This document shows, one piece after another, positions 1 to 10,626 of a stretch of DNA of 64,000 nucleotides. The notes under the pieces are model-generated. The model saw nothing but the letters and a program-made list of their open reading frames with translations, made no database searches and was not told the origin of the DNA. The stretch lies in contig OW203764.1 in assembly GCA_934045905.1 (NCBI GenBank), positions 35,423,328 to 35,487,327 on the forward strand, given 5' to 3'. Positions within the stretch are counted from its first letter, which is position 1. Each line of letters starts with the position of its first letter. A program made the position numbers and the translations under genes. Source of the stretch: Leuctra nigra (Eukaryota > Arthropoda > Insecta > Plecoptera > Leuctridae).

Positions 1-884
1 AGTCTTACTTTGCACGGTATGATAGTTGTAACACGATACCTTAATTGAGTAAGCTTTATTTGTCGATATTCTAACTAAGTGTTCGAATGCTTCCAAGCAG
101 AACTAATAACGAAGGGTATAATGCTCAGACCGCACCATGTTGATTGGATTCACATCTTCTAATGAAGGTATCCGCCAAACCAATTATACCAGATTTCCAT
201 AACAAAGTCGCTTCAACTCCACAACCAATATGAACAACACAACTACTTTTTGTTCACGAGTTTTGCTGGCATTCCTAGAACAAAGGGTTGCAGGGTGTAA
301 GTCAACAATGTAATTGTTAGTGAAGATGATTTAGTTAAGGATTCCATTATCAAGACGGCAAATATGAAAGTGTCCATTGTTACCACGTGAACCAATTCAT
401 CCGACTAATGTTGAATTTGGACGAAGTTTCAACAGTATTTACTCATTAGCGTGTATTGAAAATCCGGATCGGTGGTGCGCTCTGAACACCGCTGCAGTCG
501 GAGCTAATTCTGATATAATGTGATTGGTGGACGGAATGCACAGCGGTGATCACGTGGAAAATAAAACATTTGCGAAGTTGCTGCACATTGTCTAGACTCG
601 TTCATTATTCAAATAGAATTACATGCTCTCAGTGTTACTTAAAAACCAAACCAATCCGATATTCCCGTGCGAATCATAACTTGTACCTATTGTTTGCTCG
701 CGAAAGTGCTTGCAGTTTGTTTGCAGTATATAATGTTGTAATTTCGCGTAAACTAGACGATTTCTTGTCCTGGATACAAATTACGAAGAGAATTAATTAA
801 TATAATAAATAATGGAGTGTGAGGCAAAGAAGTGTTGACACAAGTTGTCGGCGTCGCTGTGAGGCGTCGCTGCCCGTTAGCGCC
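1..884. other. No gene recognised; unique AT-rich DNA
   Basis: The only open frame of note (546-800, plus) has no recognisable domain and a composition like the surrounding noncoding DNA. I see no repeat copy shared with the rest of the window. A GC-richer, CpG-containing stretch begins near 838 and leads into the poly-G tract. Confidence 0.5.
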
Positions 885-905
885 GGGGGGGGGGGGGGGG
901 GGGGG
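885..905. repeat. Poly-G tract, 21 bases
   Basis: An uninterrupted run of 21 G directly after a CpG-rich segment. It is one of about ten G or C homopolymers of 10 bases or more in this window. Length may be unreliable because such runs are hard to sequence. Confidence 0.95.
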
Positions 906-1649
906 AGCATCTTTCTCTGTAACATCGCGAGATGAAGTCTTGGAGAACTAATTGCGAGTCGACACTAAATAATATCTGCCAAGATAATGGATTCGAAAAC
1001 AGTTTACTTGCTTTCATAAACAGCAATAATAACAGAAACATTCTCATTTCGACCCTCTTTTATATAAGTCAAAGTTGTTTTGTTCAATGACAAATGACAG
1101 TCCAGTGTTTTGTAGTTTTTCAGATGAATAATATAAAGCTTGTGGATTTGAGGGCTGAATGAAATGAATTGATTGCAAGTTCAACTACCGCCTTTAGGGG
1201 GAAAAACGATCAATTTTTCCTGCGAGTTTTACAAAATGCCAAGCACAGATATACACTCCCATTGAAAATCCCATTGTCTGCAAAGAAAAACGAAATGTGA
1301 AAAAATCTGTCTGCTATGATGTCTCAACATGATTGATCGCCATTTGTTTATTTATATTAAAATCAAGAAAGCACATTTTGTATGGCGAATATTGACTACA
1401 AGGCTGCAGACAAGTCATTATGGAGAATAATATAGACTTTTCAATCATTTAGATGGAAAGTGAAACGTTGTCAGTTTCGATATAGAAGAAAGTGTCTAGA
1501 CAAAAGCTACTTTAGGTTAAGTGGAAGGATCAAGCTGCAGCCATATAGACCGTAATCACAAGTCTGCTGTTAGCATTTTCTGAACTTGTGATTGGTTATA
1601 AGAAAAATCGGGGTTCACCGGGCCTTCGCACCAATGCTGGACTCCCCCG
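906..1649. other. No gene recognised; flank of fold-back element
   Basis: AT-rich DNA without a convincing ORF. A single GCCAAGC word near 1237 resembles words in the family H head but is too short to call a copy. The last 50 bases (about 1605-1649) are GC-rich and look like an older repeat into which the fold-back element inserted. Confidence 0.4.
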
Positions 1650-2049
1650 GACCGGGCCGCGAGAATTGAATTGCAGGTATGTTCGTAAATGGAGTTATTT
1701 TTCAGCCAAGGAGTAAGGGTGGTAAAAAGTCACTCACGATCATGACGTCGATCTTGCTCAGCTGATCAGCTGTTATGAAATGTCATTGTCTTTGCTCAGC
1801 TGTTTAATTTGATTAATGAAATGTCATTGCCTTCCCTGTCAATTTTCTTTCAGTTGATGTTATATGAAGATATGACATTTCATTAATCAAATTAAACAGC
1901 TGAGCAAAGACAATGGAATTTCATAACAGCTGATCAGCTGAGATAGATCGACGTCATGATTGTGAGTGACGTTTTACCACCCTTACTCCTTGGCTGAAAA
2001 ATAACTTCATTTACGAACATGCCTGCAATTCAATTCTCGCGACCGGGCC
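1650..2049. mobile_element. Fold-back (long-TIR) DNA transposon with 9-bp TSD
   Basis: Two arms of about 169 bp (1659-1827 and 1873-2040) are inverted copies with roughly 95% identity, separated by a loop of about 45 bp. The termini read GCGAGAATTG and its complement. Immediately outside lie identical 9-bp direct repeats, GACCGGGCC, at 1650-1658 and 2041-2049, fixing both ends exactly. Long inverted arms plus a 9-bp duplication are known for Mutator-like and Drosophila FB-type fold-back elements. No transposase is encoded, so it is non-autonomous. The arms contain the palindrome AGCTGATCAGCT and several CAGCTG E-box words. The superfamily is inferred from duplication length only. Confidence 0.85.
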
Positions 2050-2184
2050 CCTTTGGTCGACCCTCACCATGGCCTACCTCTATTTGAGCAACAAAATAGT
2101 TTAAAAAATAATATGTGCAATGCAAAATGTCCTTGTTGTCGACACGCCATTAAACAATATTAATCTAATCTATACTTTACAAAA

Positions 2185-2785
2185 ACAAAACTTGTAAAAA
2201 AAACTGCCAAGCACATACACGCCTAAAAGGATTGAGATCTAAAAGGAGGGGCCAAGCAAAAATATTATTAAAGCAATTTCGCACTGAAAATTCATGAAAT
2301 CATGTCGCCAAGTTACTTCCGCCAAGCACAACATTAAAAACCTACCGTTCTGGCCAAAGTTGCCATTAATTTACCAAGAAATTGCAAATTACAAATTACT
2401 AATTATACAACAAATAAAAGTGTCATCCATCACAGTAGACTTTGGACGCAGCTTCCTCAAAAATGCAATTTCTAAGATTGTGGCCATCTCGTTTTGCATA
2501 TAGACAAAATGTTGAAGACAAAATTGTACAAGTTATAAAACTTTTACCATTAGCTTAATTTAAAATGTACCGCAATTTTTATGCAAATATATCCACCTCG
2601 ATTACAGCAAATACTTAATGTTTATGAGATTAAAATTCTAAACAAGTCGTCGACGATACACAAAGAGTAATTCATTCTTTACAACTCTGTTAGTTCTCAA
2701 TTGTCTATAAAATGTATTCTATCATAAATGTATATCTATTTGCGAAAGTTTTAAGTCTCGATTCTTTTAAAAAACGCCAAGTAAT
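2185..2785. repeat. Degenerate relative of the family H head
   Basis: GCCAAGC or GCCAAGT words recur near 2204, 2251, 2309, 2326 and 2774, several preceded by A-rich tracts, and GCACTGAAAA occurs near 2280. The family H head also combines CCAAG words with a GCACTGAAAA word. The order partly matches, but most of the sequence has diverged, so this may be a very old copy or chance. Confidence 0.3.
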
Positions 2786-3261
2786 TGTAAACGTATTCAC
2801 ATCTGATATACGAGTATAAGTCCAAAATATGAAAAAGATCGAAATAAGTTTTATTCATATAGATACAATTTTGTGAATCTGGTAGTCGCGCAAAAGATTC
2901 AATTTTGCTTCATACTATCCTTAGAATCGTACGTGCCTTTGGGCCGAGCATAAAACTTACGCCTCCGAACTGGAACCTGGCTTTGTGTTGAGCTGTGGTT
3001 ACGCATGACATTTCTCGATCTGTCAGCGCGTTCGTAAGCCTGTACAGCGGATTGTGCACCGCGTTCATGCTACATTGCAGCCTGCAATTCGCTGATGCAA
3101 GGAAATTAGTATTAAAATCATTCTGCAGCATGTAGCCTACAAGCTACGATTCTATTAATAGACCTAAAACGCACAAAGAAGCAATGCAAAGTCGGTTTGT
3201 TACTTGTTGCATCCACCAGTGGTTGCATCACATTGTTGGTAATACTAATATGGTAATATTA
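2786..3261. other. No gene recognised
   Basis: Unique AT-rich DNA between the degenerate repeat and the first full family H copy. The minus-strand open frame at 2910-3131 shows no domain and ends in ordinary noncoding sequence. Confidence 0.4.
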
Positions 3262-4390
3262 ATCCCAGAAAAAACACTCCGTGTAAAAATACCAGCCAAG
3301 TCTCTTTAACTATAAAAAAAAATAGAAGAAATCTAAAAATTCAGCACTGAAAAGGAGTGATATCAAAAAAGGAGCCAAGTCAACGAATTTTCCAAATTTT
3401 AATCGTACCATTGAAATAAAAATATCAACCCCCGAGAAATACTTAAAAAAAGGACTTGGCGCATCGTTTTTTTAAAGACACTTTTCTATCCTAAAAGTAT
3501 AGGAAGAACTCTACAAGTATATTTTCCTGAGTATATCACATTCATTATCGACGAATCATACTACGTTTTAATATAACTAGTACTCTTACCTACTGGCAGT
3601 TTTGGTATTTTGTCAATATTCAGAGGAAATAAACGGATAAACGAATAACGAATAAACGGAAGCGGCCTAGTCTATTCGTTATTGCCACTATTTCTAGGGT
3701 CATATTAATCAATCATACTTCTCAATATCGTGACTGAGGGAAATAGCGAAAGCGCTCATTACAAGAAGGCCGTCAATGAGATTTGTATAAGTGACTAGTG
3801 CACTGAGCCATGCTGCTCAAATAATTACTGACTAGATTTTTATCTAAAGTAATACGTTATGTAATTTATGAATTTTTTTGGTATAAAATGTTAATTAATA
3901 GCAATTAATTACACGGCGAGAAGGTTCAAAGTATAATGCTGTAGTAGGTATGTTGATGTACCCACAAAACTATAGGTACCTACCAATCACAAACACAACT
4001 GTTCTGTATTTATTGCTTGTAAGACAATGCTATGTTTCTTTGCGTACTTATATTTAAATTTAAAATATTTTACAGAATGTTCAATATTTAATTTGAAAGT
4101 TTTGTCCCAATTTTTCTAGGCATTTCTGAACTACGTAGTATGTGAGTGGCATAAGCTTAAGAATAGAAAAATGTCTTTAAAAAAACGATGCGCCAAGTCC
4201 TTTTTTTAAGTATTTCTCGGGGGTTGATATTTTTATTTCAATGGTACGATTAAAATTTGGAAAATTCGTTGACTTGGCTCCTTTTTTGATATCACTCCTT
4301 TTCAGTGCTGAATTTTTAGATTTCTTCTATTTTTTTTTATAGTTAAAGAGACTTGGCTGGTATTTTTACACGGAGTGTTTTTTCTGGGAT
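3262..4390. repeat. Palindromic head of copy A
   Basis: About 220 bp at 3262-3481 recurs almost perfectly as the reverse complement at 4172-4390. The spacer of about 690 bp differs from the roughly 90-bp spacer in copies B and C. Each arm carries three ACTTGGC-type words: ACTTGGCTGG, ACTTGGCTCC and ACTTGGCGCATCG. A transcript across both arms would form a long hairpin. Confidence 0.9.
3482..4171. other. Unique spacer inside the copy A head
   Basis: About 690 bp of AT-rich DNA between the arms, with no convincing ORF and no match to the spacer of the other two copies. The first 20 or so bases on each side still pair weakly. It could be captured host DNA, an insertion, or the ancestral spacer that the other copies lost. 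Confidence 0.5.
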
Positions 4391-4578
4391 ATCACTTCTT
4401 TTGTTAGTTTATTCATACAGCTTGTAGCACATGTCCGAGCAGGGACTAATTTCTTTAAAAAAATACGCCTCAACCGATTTGGTTACTATGAAAAGTTGCG
4501 TTTGGTATAAGATGAAAATGATTATCCAAGAAGAATAGCTTAAGTTTCGTTATAATCGATCCAGCCGTTTTCGATACA

Positions 4579-5183
4579 TGACGTCACTTCCGGTTTTGAA
4601 ATAGCGGCCGAATTCCGGTATAGGTAATAAGAAAACAATCTAGTTTTATCTAGTTGATACCTTCATGAACGACCATCTGAATTCCTAATCCCTATATTTC
4701 CGTAAAATCGGTCATGCCGTTTGTAATATATGACGTCACTTCCGGTTTCATTTAGTGGTTCCTGCCGCCATTTCCGGTACCATTAATTTATTTATTCATT
4801 TTTCACAATTGATTTTTCAAATAAATAGCAGAATGAATACGCAGGAGCTAGTTCAGTTGCAATCGGTACAGGCGTTTTAGATATATGACGTCACTTCCGG
4901 TTTCAGGAATGGCGGCCGAGAACACTGCTACCTTGAATATATAAATTGTATTGTCTATGTTACAATGTAAGTTAATTATGTACGTATTTTAAGTATAATT
5001 TGTTGAAATAAGTTAAATATTGCGTATTTATGACGTCACTTCCGGTTTAGAAAATAAGAAAATAATATTTTTTTTATTGATACTTCATATAGATGACCAT
5101 CTAAATCGAATGGCGCTAATTTCGTTCTAATCGGTCCAGACGTTTTTGAGTTATGACGTCACTTCCGGTTTCAAAATGGCGGC
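4579..5183 (+). repeat. Array of CRE/ETS-like words in copy A
   Basis: TGACGTCACTTCCGGTTT occurs perfectly or nearly so at 4579, 4731, 4886, 5031 and 5154, with spacing of about 124-154 bp. The last is followed by AAAATGGCGGC at 5173-5183. TGACGTCA is the CREB/ATF palindrome, CCGGAAGT (complement) is the ETS consensus, and AAAATGGCGGC resembles the YY1/Pho site. The words are certain; any binding is inference. Confidence 0.8.
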
Positions 5184-5597
5184 TTCCGGTTGGTTTTATA
5201 AAAAGGCACCTCAGACGCCAAAAGTGCACATGTGGTAAAAATTTCAGGTCGATCGGTTCAGCCGTTTAGGCTGTGGCGGTGATAGCGACGTTTCGTGATA
5301 TCATCAGAATCATCATCATCTTCAGAATCAGAAAGTGGTGTAATTTCACTGTTTTCTCGGTCCTCTAGCGCGCAAATGGCATAACCTATTGTTCCCAAAT
5401 TTGGTATATGTAGTGGGGTGGGCCATAGCTCGAAATTAAGATATTTCGCAACAATGTGAGATTTACCAATTTTGAGATCCAGTAGGCCGAAAATGCCATG
5501 TTGTTGCTTACAGTAAAAGTGTTTGGTCTGCTCCTCAGTTTATTAGGCATTTACGGTATGTTGAGTGACTGTGAGTGTATAGTACGACTTGGCTGGG

Positions 5598-5617
5598 TGG
5601 AGCGACCGCTCCACTAG
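5598..5617 (+). other. 3' terminal hairpin and CTAG of copy A
   Basis: TGGAGCGACCGCTCCA at 5598-5613 is a near-perfect palindrome (7-bp arms, 2-base centre) directly followed by CTAG. Copies B and C have the same palindrome and CTAG; the sequence diverges a few bases beyond. Confidence 0.85.
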
Positions 5618-7962
5618 ATAATATTAATAATTTATATAACTGACAATAATAACTATACAAACTAAATAAATAATATCGCCCAGCGATGGCAAGATTGGCA
5701 AAATCTATATTTACCGTTCACTGAGGTATATAACATTATCCTACCTGAGATGCCAGGAATTTCTACATTTCAAGAACTGTTCTGTATTCTTTTCTATAGA
5801 GTGAAATAATTTCTTTAAATAAAAAAATAATACAATTTTATAACTCAATGAAGAAATTGTAATGGATATCATGGAACTATAGAGCTTGTTGGTTTACTGA
5901 GGTTTCAGTACAGTAATAAAAATTCAATTATTAAGAGTTGGTTCGATTTCCTAATTGCAAGAAAAGGTTCAAATAACGTTCATCAGGAGGCGAGTGGAAA
6001 GTCATAAAAATGGAAGGAAAGATAAAATCGATCATGAAGGAGTTACAAACCATCAAAAGAGCAGCTCTCGTAATTGCGGGCATCAAGAAGAAGCATTACT
6101 TCTCTATTACATAGGAATAGGATAACAACCCCAACTCCATTTCAATCTGAAATCGATTCTTACTTTAATGAGGTATAAAAACACTCGTATATCTTAGACA
6201 ATACTTTGTTGTAAAATTCCACGAATACAATATAAATAATGTAAGAACCGCAGTATTTTTAGGTCTTAGAAAAGTTATCCTCGTGTTTTTGAACTAAGAC
6301 CAAAGTTAACTTTTGTTTGCCGACAGTCGGGCGGAAGGCGCCGCGACGCTGTGAGTGAGAAATACGTCACTTTCGGACGTCGAGTGGCGTCGAAGTGGCG
6401 TCCTTATGACCAGTATGATGGGTGCAGTAACGACGCCTATGAGTGCGCCGGCCCCGCGTGAGGGTTATATTGCCCCTGCTTGTGGACAGGGGTTTTACTG
6501 ACCCTCACAACGCTCATGGGGCAGAAGGGGGAAGGGGGAGGGGGTCATAAAAACCGGAAGTGCTCGCTGGTAATCATTACGCTACGAACGTCTCCCGGGG
6601 GGTTGACGAGGGGGGCGGGAAACATTCAAAGTGTACAGGAAAATAACGATCAAGTCACAACTTTTTCGAAAAAATTAGTTTTTAGAGTCATTAAGTTTTT
6701 CTTACTGAAATTCTACACAATGACTAGGATATACGCGAAAAAAACTTTTGTCTCCGTGGTTGATGTTTTCAAGTTTTTCAAGCGGTTTGAGAGAGTGGTA
6801 TTAAATTGCCAGTGAAAAGAACTTCGTGTTTGGCAGGATAAGTGTTCACAATGTGGAAGTAAAACGCGTTGATAAGCGAGCACCGACACGACAACATGTG
6901 ATCACGTGATCCCATCATCACGAAGATCCAATACTTGCAGGAATGCATCTCCAAACAGAAATGACAAGTTTTATGAAGGTGGTAAAAATAGGATGATAGG
7001 AAATATAGTGAAAAATATGGTTCAACGTTTTCGAATCTATCAATAATAAATAAAAGTCTTGCCATCCTTCAATATGCTAGATAGCATATAGTTTTAAAAG
7101 AGCGACAATAAAAATATAATCATTTATAAAATCCGATTGAATTAAATTTTTTTTAATTGTACCATTTTAATATAAAATTTTAGAATATCGCAATTACTCA
7201 TAAAAAGCAATAAAAGTCTATCGAACCGATAAATCTTGTACTTGTAAAACTCAACAAATATAAGCTGATGGCTACCGAGTTTGATTGGACATATCAAATC
7301 AAATCTCAGCAATGGAGTCTTCATAAAACATTAAATATTTGCTTGAGAACTTATCTTCGGGCTATAAGTAATGATAAACAAAATAAGTGCAGATGTTTAA
7401 CATTTCAGATCTCATGTGAATGGGCAGTACGTAAAAGAAGTAATACATTGGCAGATTTCAATTGCCTGCGAATCGGTTTAATTGCGTTTTCCTTCTCAAT
7501 TTGAAATAAGTACACTTTATAGGTTAGTTTGTTGGCCAGTTCAGAACTGCTCCAAGCAGCTTGAATCAAGTGTTTTTGTTTCTTGGTAACGCAAATAGGT
7601 ACTAGATTGTGCTAGAGAGTTGGACCAACTTTCAGCAAGCTCAGCACTCCAAACAGAACTTATCTTCAAGAATTTTTATTATTGGAATTGTTTTATTTCA
7701 GTCTAGAAGGCAAGTTGAAAGTCACTCATCAGCTGTCGGAATTTTAAATATTGAAAACGGCCTTAGCATTCGATATTAATATCAACCCTAATTAGAGTTA
7801 ATATTTCCTATATTTCATCAAAACTTTTGAACCATTCTAAAATTTCTAATTATGAACATTTTCAAAATTAGTTGACAAAGCTAATTATTGAGTCGATGTT
7901 AGCAATATAAACACCAACTATAATTACAATAGTTGTGCCAAAAGTCTTGTAAAAGCTGAGAT
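5618..7962. other. No gene recognised; CpG-rich stretch at 6300-6620
   Basis: Unique DNA. At 6300-6620 the composition turns GC- and CpG-rich, with repeated GGCGTC and GACGTC words. The open frames 6480-6815 (plus) and 6778-7065 (minus) cover part of it but encode no recognisable domain. A CpG-rich promoter or regulatory segment is possible but not shown. Confidence 0.4.
6861..6883 (-). repeat. Family G terminus fragment
   Basis: Twenty-three bases match the subterminal part of family G (the ACGCGTTGATAAGCGAGCAC word seen at 34159 and 41940), but the adjoining CTAG end is missing. It is a decayed or truncated terminus. Confidence 0.45.
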
Positions 7963-8170
7963 GTACACTCGGCCAAACAAAACTTGAACGTTGACCAAAT
8001 TTGAATGACTGCTGGTCATGTCCCATAACCAATCAAAGCTTGTTATTATCATTGAAATGTGAGGTCACCTACTAGAGTGAGACAATAAGATCGCTTAGAC
8101 TGACTTCTGATGGTGCAATCTTACATTTATCAGCCTATCAGATTTATTGAACGTTCAAGTTTTGTTTATA
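7963..8170. mobile_element. Short inverted-repeat element, family T, copy 1
   Basis: Starts GTACACTCGGC and matches, in inverse orientation, the copy at 61318-61518 along its whole length (shared words include GACTGCTGGTCATGT, AATCAAAGCTTGTTATTATC and GAGGTCACCTACTAGAGTGAG). Subterminal inverted words around GAACGTTCAAG are visible. No ORF. The right end is less well preserved than in the other copy. Superfamily unknown. Confidence 0.7.
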
Positions 8171-8792
8171 AGTTGGTGTTCTAGTACTAAGGTCATTTAA
8201 AAATTAGCTATGCTAATTATTTTTCAAAATGTCCTTAATATCAATGTTAAAAGAGTAAAGAGGATATTTTGGAATATCTCCGACGTTCCCTTCTACCAAG
8301 CAGGAACGCGCGGACATCACAGAAAGTGTACGAGCATCTTGATTTGTGGGGACATCGGGGTGGCTTTGCTTGCGACAGGTGAAATCTCGACGGATCGACC
8401 CACCGCAATCGATACCTCGATCAAACTGTTCTCGACCAGACATCATTCGACATCGCTGGGATGAGATTGCGTAACTCACCCCCGGTAGAAGAACATCTAG
8501 TCGACTAGTCCCGATTGTAATTTACAAACGGTGAGGCAGAACTCTGCTTTAGGGAATTTCGTGGTATTTGTTCTATTTGTTCTAGGACATTACGAACAGA
8601 TTCAAATTTAAAAAAAAACTGATACCTATAGCCCCCAAAAATTTTAATTTTCATTCATAAAATGTTTGTGTTAAATTTCGTGAGATTTAGAGGGTAAACG
8701 CCATGTTGTGAGGTAATTTTTATTAGCAAAATAATTATGTTGCCATGGCTCCATTGCATCAATGTAATATCAATGAAAATTTTGTAATATCT
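8171..8792. other. No gene recognised
   Basis: Unique DNA. Overlapping open frames on both strands at 8210-8479 have no domain; their overlap on opposite strands argues against coding. Confidence 0.4.
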
Positions 8793-9205
8793 ATCCCCAT
8801 AAAAAACACTTCGTGTAAAAATAACAGCCAAGCCAAGTCTCTTCAACTAAAAAAAATATGAAATCTAAAAATTCTGCACTGAAAAGTAGTGATATCAAAA
8901 AATGAGCCAAGTAAAAACTTTATTTGAAAATCAAAAAATACTTGGCGCATCGTGTATATAAATAGCTTGGAAGTATATGCCAATTATAAAATATACATCA
9001 AATATACATACATATACATAGTATACCTATAATGCCCTAAAAAAACGATGCGCCAAGTATTTTTTGATTTTCAAATAAAGTTTTTACTTGGCTCATTTTT
9101 TGATATCACTACTTTTCAGTGCAGAATTTTTAGATTTCATATTTTTTTTAGTTGAAGAGACTTGGCTTGGCTGTTATTTTTACACGAAGTGTTTTTTATG
9201 GGGAT
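8793..9205. repeat. Palindromic head of copy B
   Basis: Arms of about 160 bp (from ATCCCCAT at 8793 and ending ATGGGGAT at 9205) flank a spacer of about 90 bp rich in ATATAC. The arms carry the same ACTTGGC-type words as copy A. Left and right arms differ by only a few bases. Confidence 0.9.
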
Positions 9206-9374
9206 TTCACTCCTTTTTTTAGTTTATTCTTACAACTTGTGACAATCGAATCAACAATTACTAAATCCTTTTAAAAAATCACCCTTTACAATTTGGTTAT
9301 TCTCATGAAGAATAGCAAAGGTTTCATTCCAATCGGTCAACCCAGTTCCGAGATATGGCAACACTTCGGTTTTC

Positions 9375-10195
9375 AAAATGGCTGCTGAACTTTCTGCACT
9401 GCCACATAGAATTTATAGCTATCAATGATGTGCATCATTTTAAGCATTCTGAATATGTATTTATTGTATAGGTGGGGATTACAATAATTTATAAATTTGA
9501 ATGACGTCATTTCCGGTCTCATAAATAGGAAAATTCTAGTTTGACTGTTCCCATTCCATAGAGATGGCCTTGTAAATCGTTTGGCGCTAGTTTCATATCG
9601 ATCTGTCAACCAGTTTTCGAGATATGGAGTTTCTTCCGGTTTCAAAATGGCTGCTGAAATCACTGACCCCTTGTATTATAATTTAAACATGATTACATTT
9701 TATTATAAGCTGTCTCTAATAGTATATTTATTGCATCAAAATGTAAATTTGTGAGATTTTTAAAATGTGTGACGTCATTTCCGGTTTCGGTATGCGAAAC
9801 TGCAAATATTATTGATGATAATACATAAAGTTGACCGTCTAAATTGTTTGGCGCTGGTTTCGTTCAAATCTATTTAGCCGTTATTGAGATATGATGTCAC
9901 TTCCGGTTTCAAAATGGCGGCTTCCGGTTGTTTTTATAACAAGTCAAATGAGATATCAAAAGTACATACGTTACATAAATATCAAAATAATCGGATCAAA
10001 TTTGTTGCCGAAATGCCAATCGATGTATTTCAAATTTCATGACGTCATTTCCGGTTTCGTTAACATAAATTTTAGTCTGATGCTATTGATAACCCATATA
10101 GTTGACCGTCTGAATCGTTTGGCGCTATTTTCGTTCCAATTGGTTTAGCCGTTGTTGAGATATGATGTCACTTCCGGTTTCAAAATGGCGGCACA
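9375..10195 (+). repeat. Higher-order tandem repeat, period about 269 bp
   Basis: AAAATGGC marks recur at 9375, 9644, 9911 and 10182 (spacings 269, 267, 271). Each unit has two halves: one carries TTGGCGCTnnTTTCGTTCnAAT and ends in ACTTCCGGTTTCAAAATGGC, the other ends in TGACGTCATTTCCGGT (about 9504, 9769, 10040). The two half-units appear to share an origin. The same array is present inverted in copy C and in a more uneven form in copy A. Confidence 0.85.
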
Positions 10196-10315
10196 AAAAA
10201 ATTCATGGGGGCGAGGGCAAATCAGACGCCAAAAGCGCACACGTGGTAAAAATTTGAGATCGATCGATTCAGCCGTTTAGGCTGTGGCCTTGTTACCGGA
10301 TTTGAATTCCAGGAG

Positions 10316-10358
<43 letters not shown>
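10316..10358 (+). repeat. (ACT)n microsatellite
   Basis: About 14 uninterrupted ACT units at the junction between tandem middle and conserved tail of copy B. Copy C has only about four units at the same place (GTAGTAGTAG near 43998) and copy A an ATC-rich tract, so the tract length is labile. Confidence 0.95.
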
Positions 10359-10606
10359 AGATTAAAACCGCCCTAAAACACGGTTTTCACGGCCCTCTAG
10401 CTCGCAAAGGCCGTAACCTATTGTTCCCAAATTTGGTATATGTTGTAGGGTGGGCCATAGCTCGAAATTAAGATATTTCGCAACAATGTGAGATTTCCCA
10501 ATTTTGAGATCCAGTAGGCCGAAAATGCCACTTTGATGCTTACAGTAAAAGTGGGTTTGCTCCAGCCTTTATATGAGAGTGTGCGCGCCGTACGACTTGG
10601 CTGGCG

Positions 10607-10626
10607 TGGAGCGACCGCTTCACTAG
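10607..10626 (+). other. 3' terminal hairpin and CTAG of copy B
   Basis: TGGAGCGACCGCTTCA followed by CTAG. One base differs from the perfect palindrome in copies A and C. Confidence 0.8.

Larger units (their letters stand above)
3262..5617 (+). mobile_element. Family H copy A (Helentron/DINE-1-like, non-autonomous)
   Basis: This copy runs from the palindromic head (starts ATCCCAG) to CTAG at 5614-5617. In order: head 3262-4390, a middle with repeated TGACGTCACTTCCGG words (4579-5171), a short ATC-rich microsatellite (about 5299-5330), a conserved tail (about 5350-5580), GACTTGGCTGG at 5586-5596 (the inverse of CCAGCCAAGTC at 3292-3302), and a terminal hairpin. Copies B and C have the same order. 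Internal tandem repeats, subterminal inverted repeats and a 3' hairpin are known features of DINE-1/HINE elements. The bases TC at the 5' end and CTAG at the 3' end also fit Helitrons, but the base after CTAG is A in all copies, not the T expected for canonical Helitrons. No Rep/helicase is encoded. Confidence 0.7.
8793..10626 (+). mobile_element. Family H copy B
   Basis: Same order as copy A: palindromic head 8793-9205 (starts ATCCCCAT), tandem middle 9375-10195, ACT microsatellite 10316-10358, conserved tail about 10385-10560, the inverted word GACTTGGCTGG just before the end, then a hairpin (10607-10622) and CTAG at 10623-10626. Its head spacer and arms match copy C closely, so B and C are one subfamily. 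Non-autonomous; open frames inside it are chance. Confidence 0.75.

Noticed and set aside
3262..5617. Family H as a plain cut-and-paste DNA transposon
   Set aside because: The two outer ends are not inverted copies of each other and no target duplication is visible; the similarity is subterminal.
9375..10195. CRISPR-like array
   Set aside because: The repeat units are about 270 bp with diverged halves in eukaryotic DNA; there are no short identical repeats with unique spacers.
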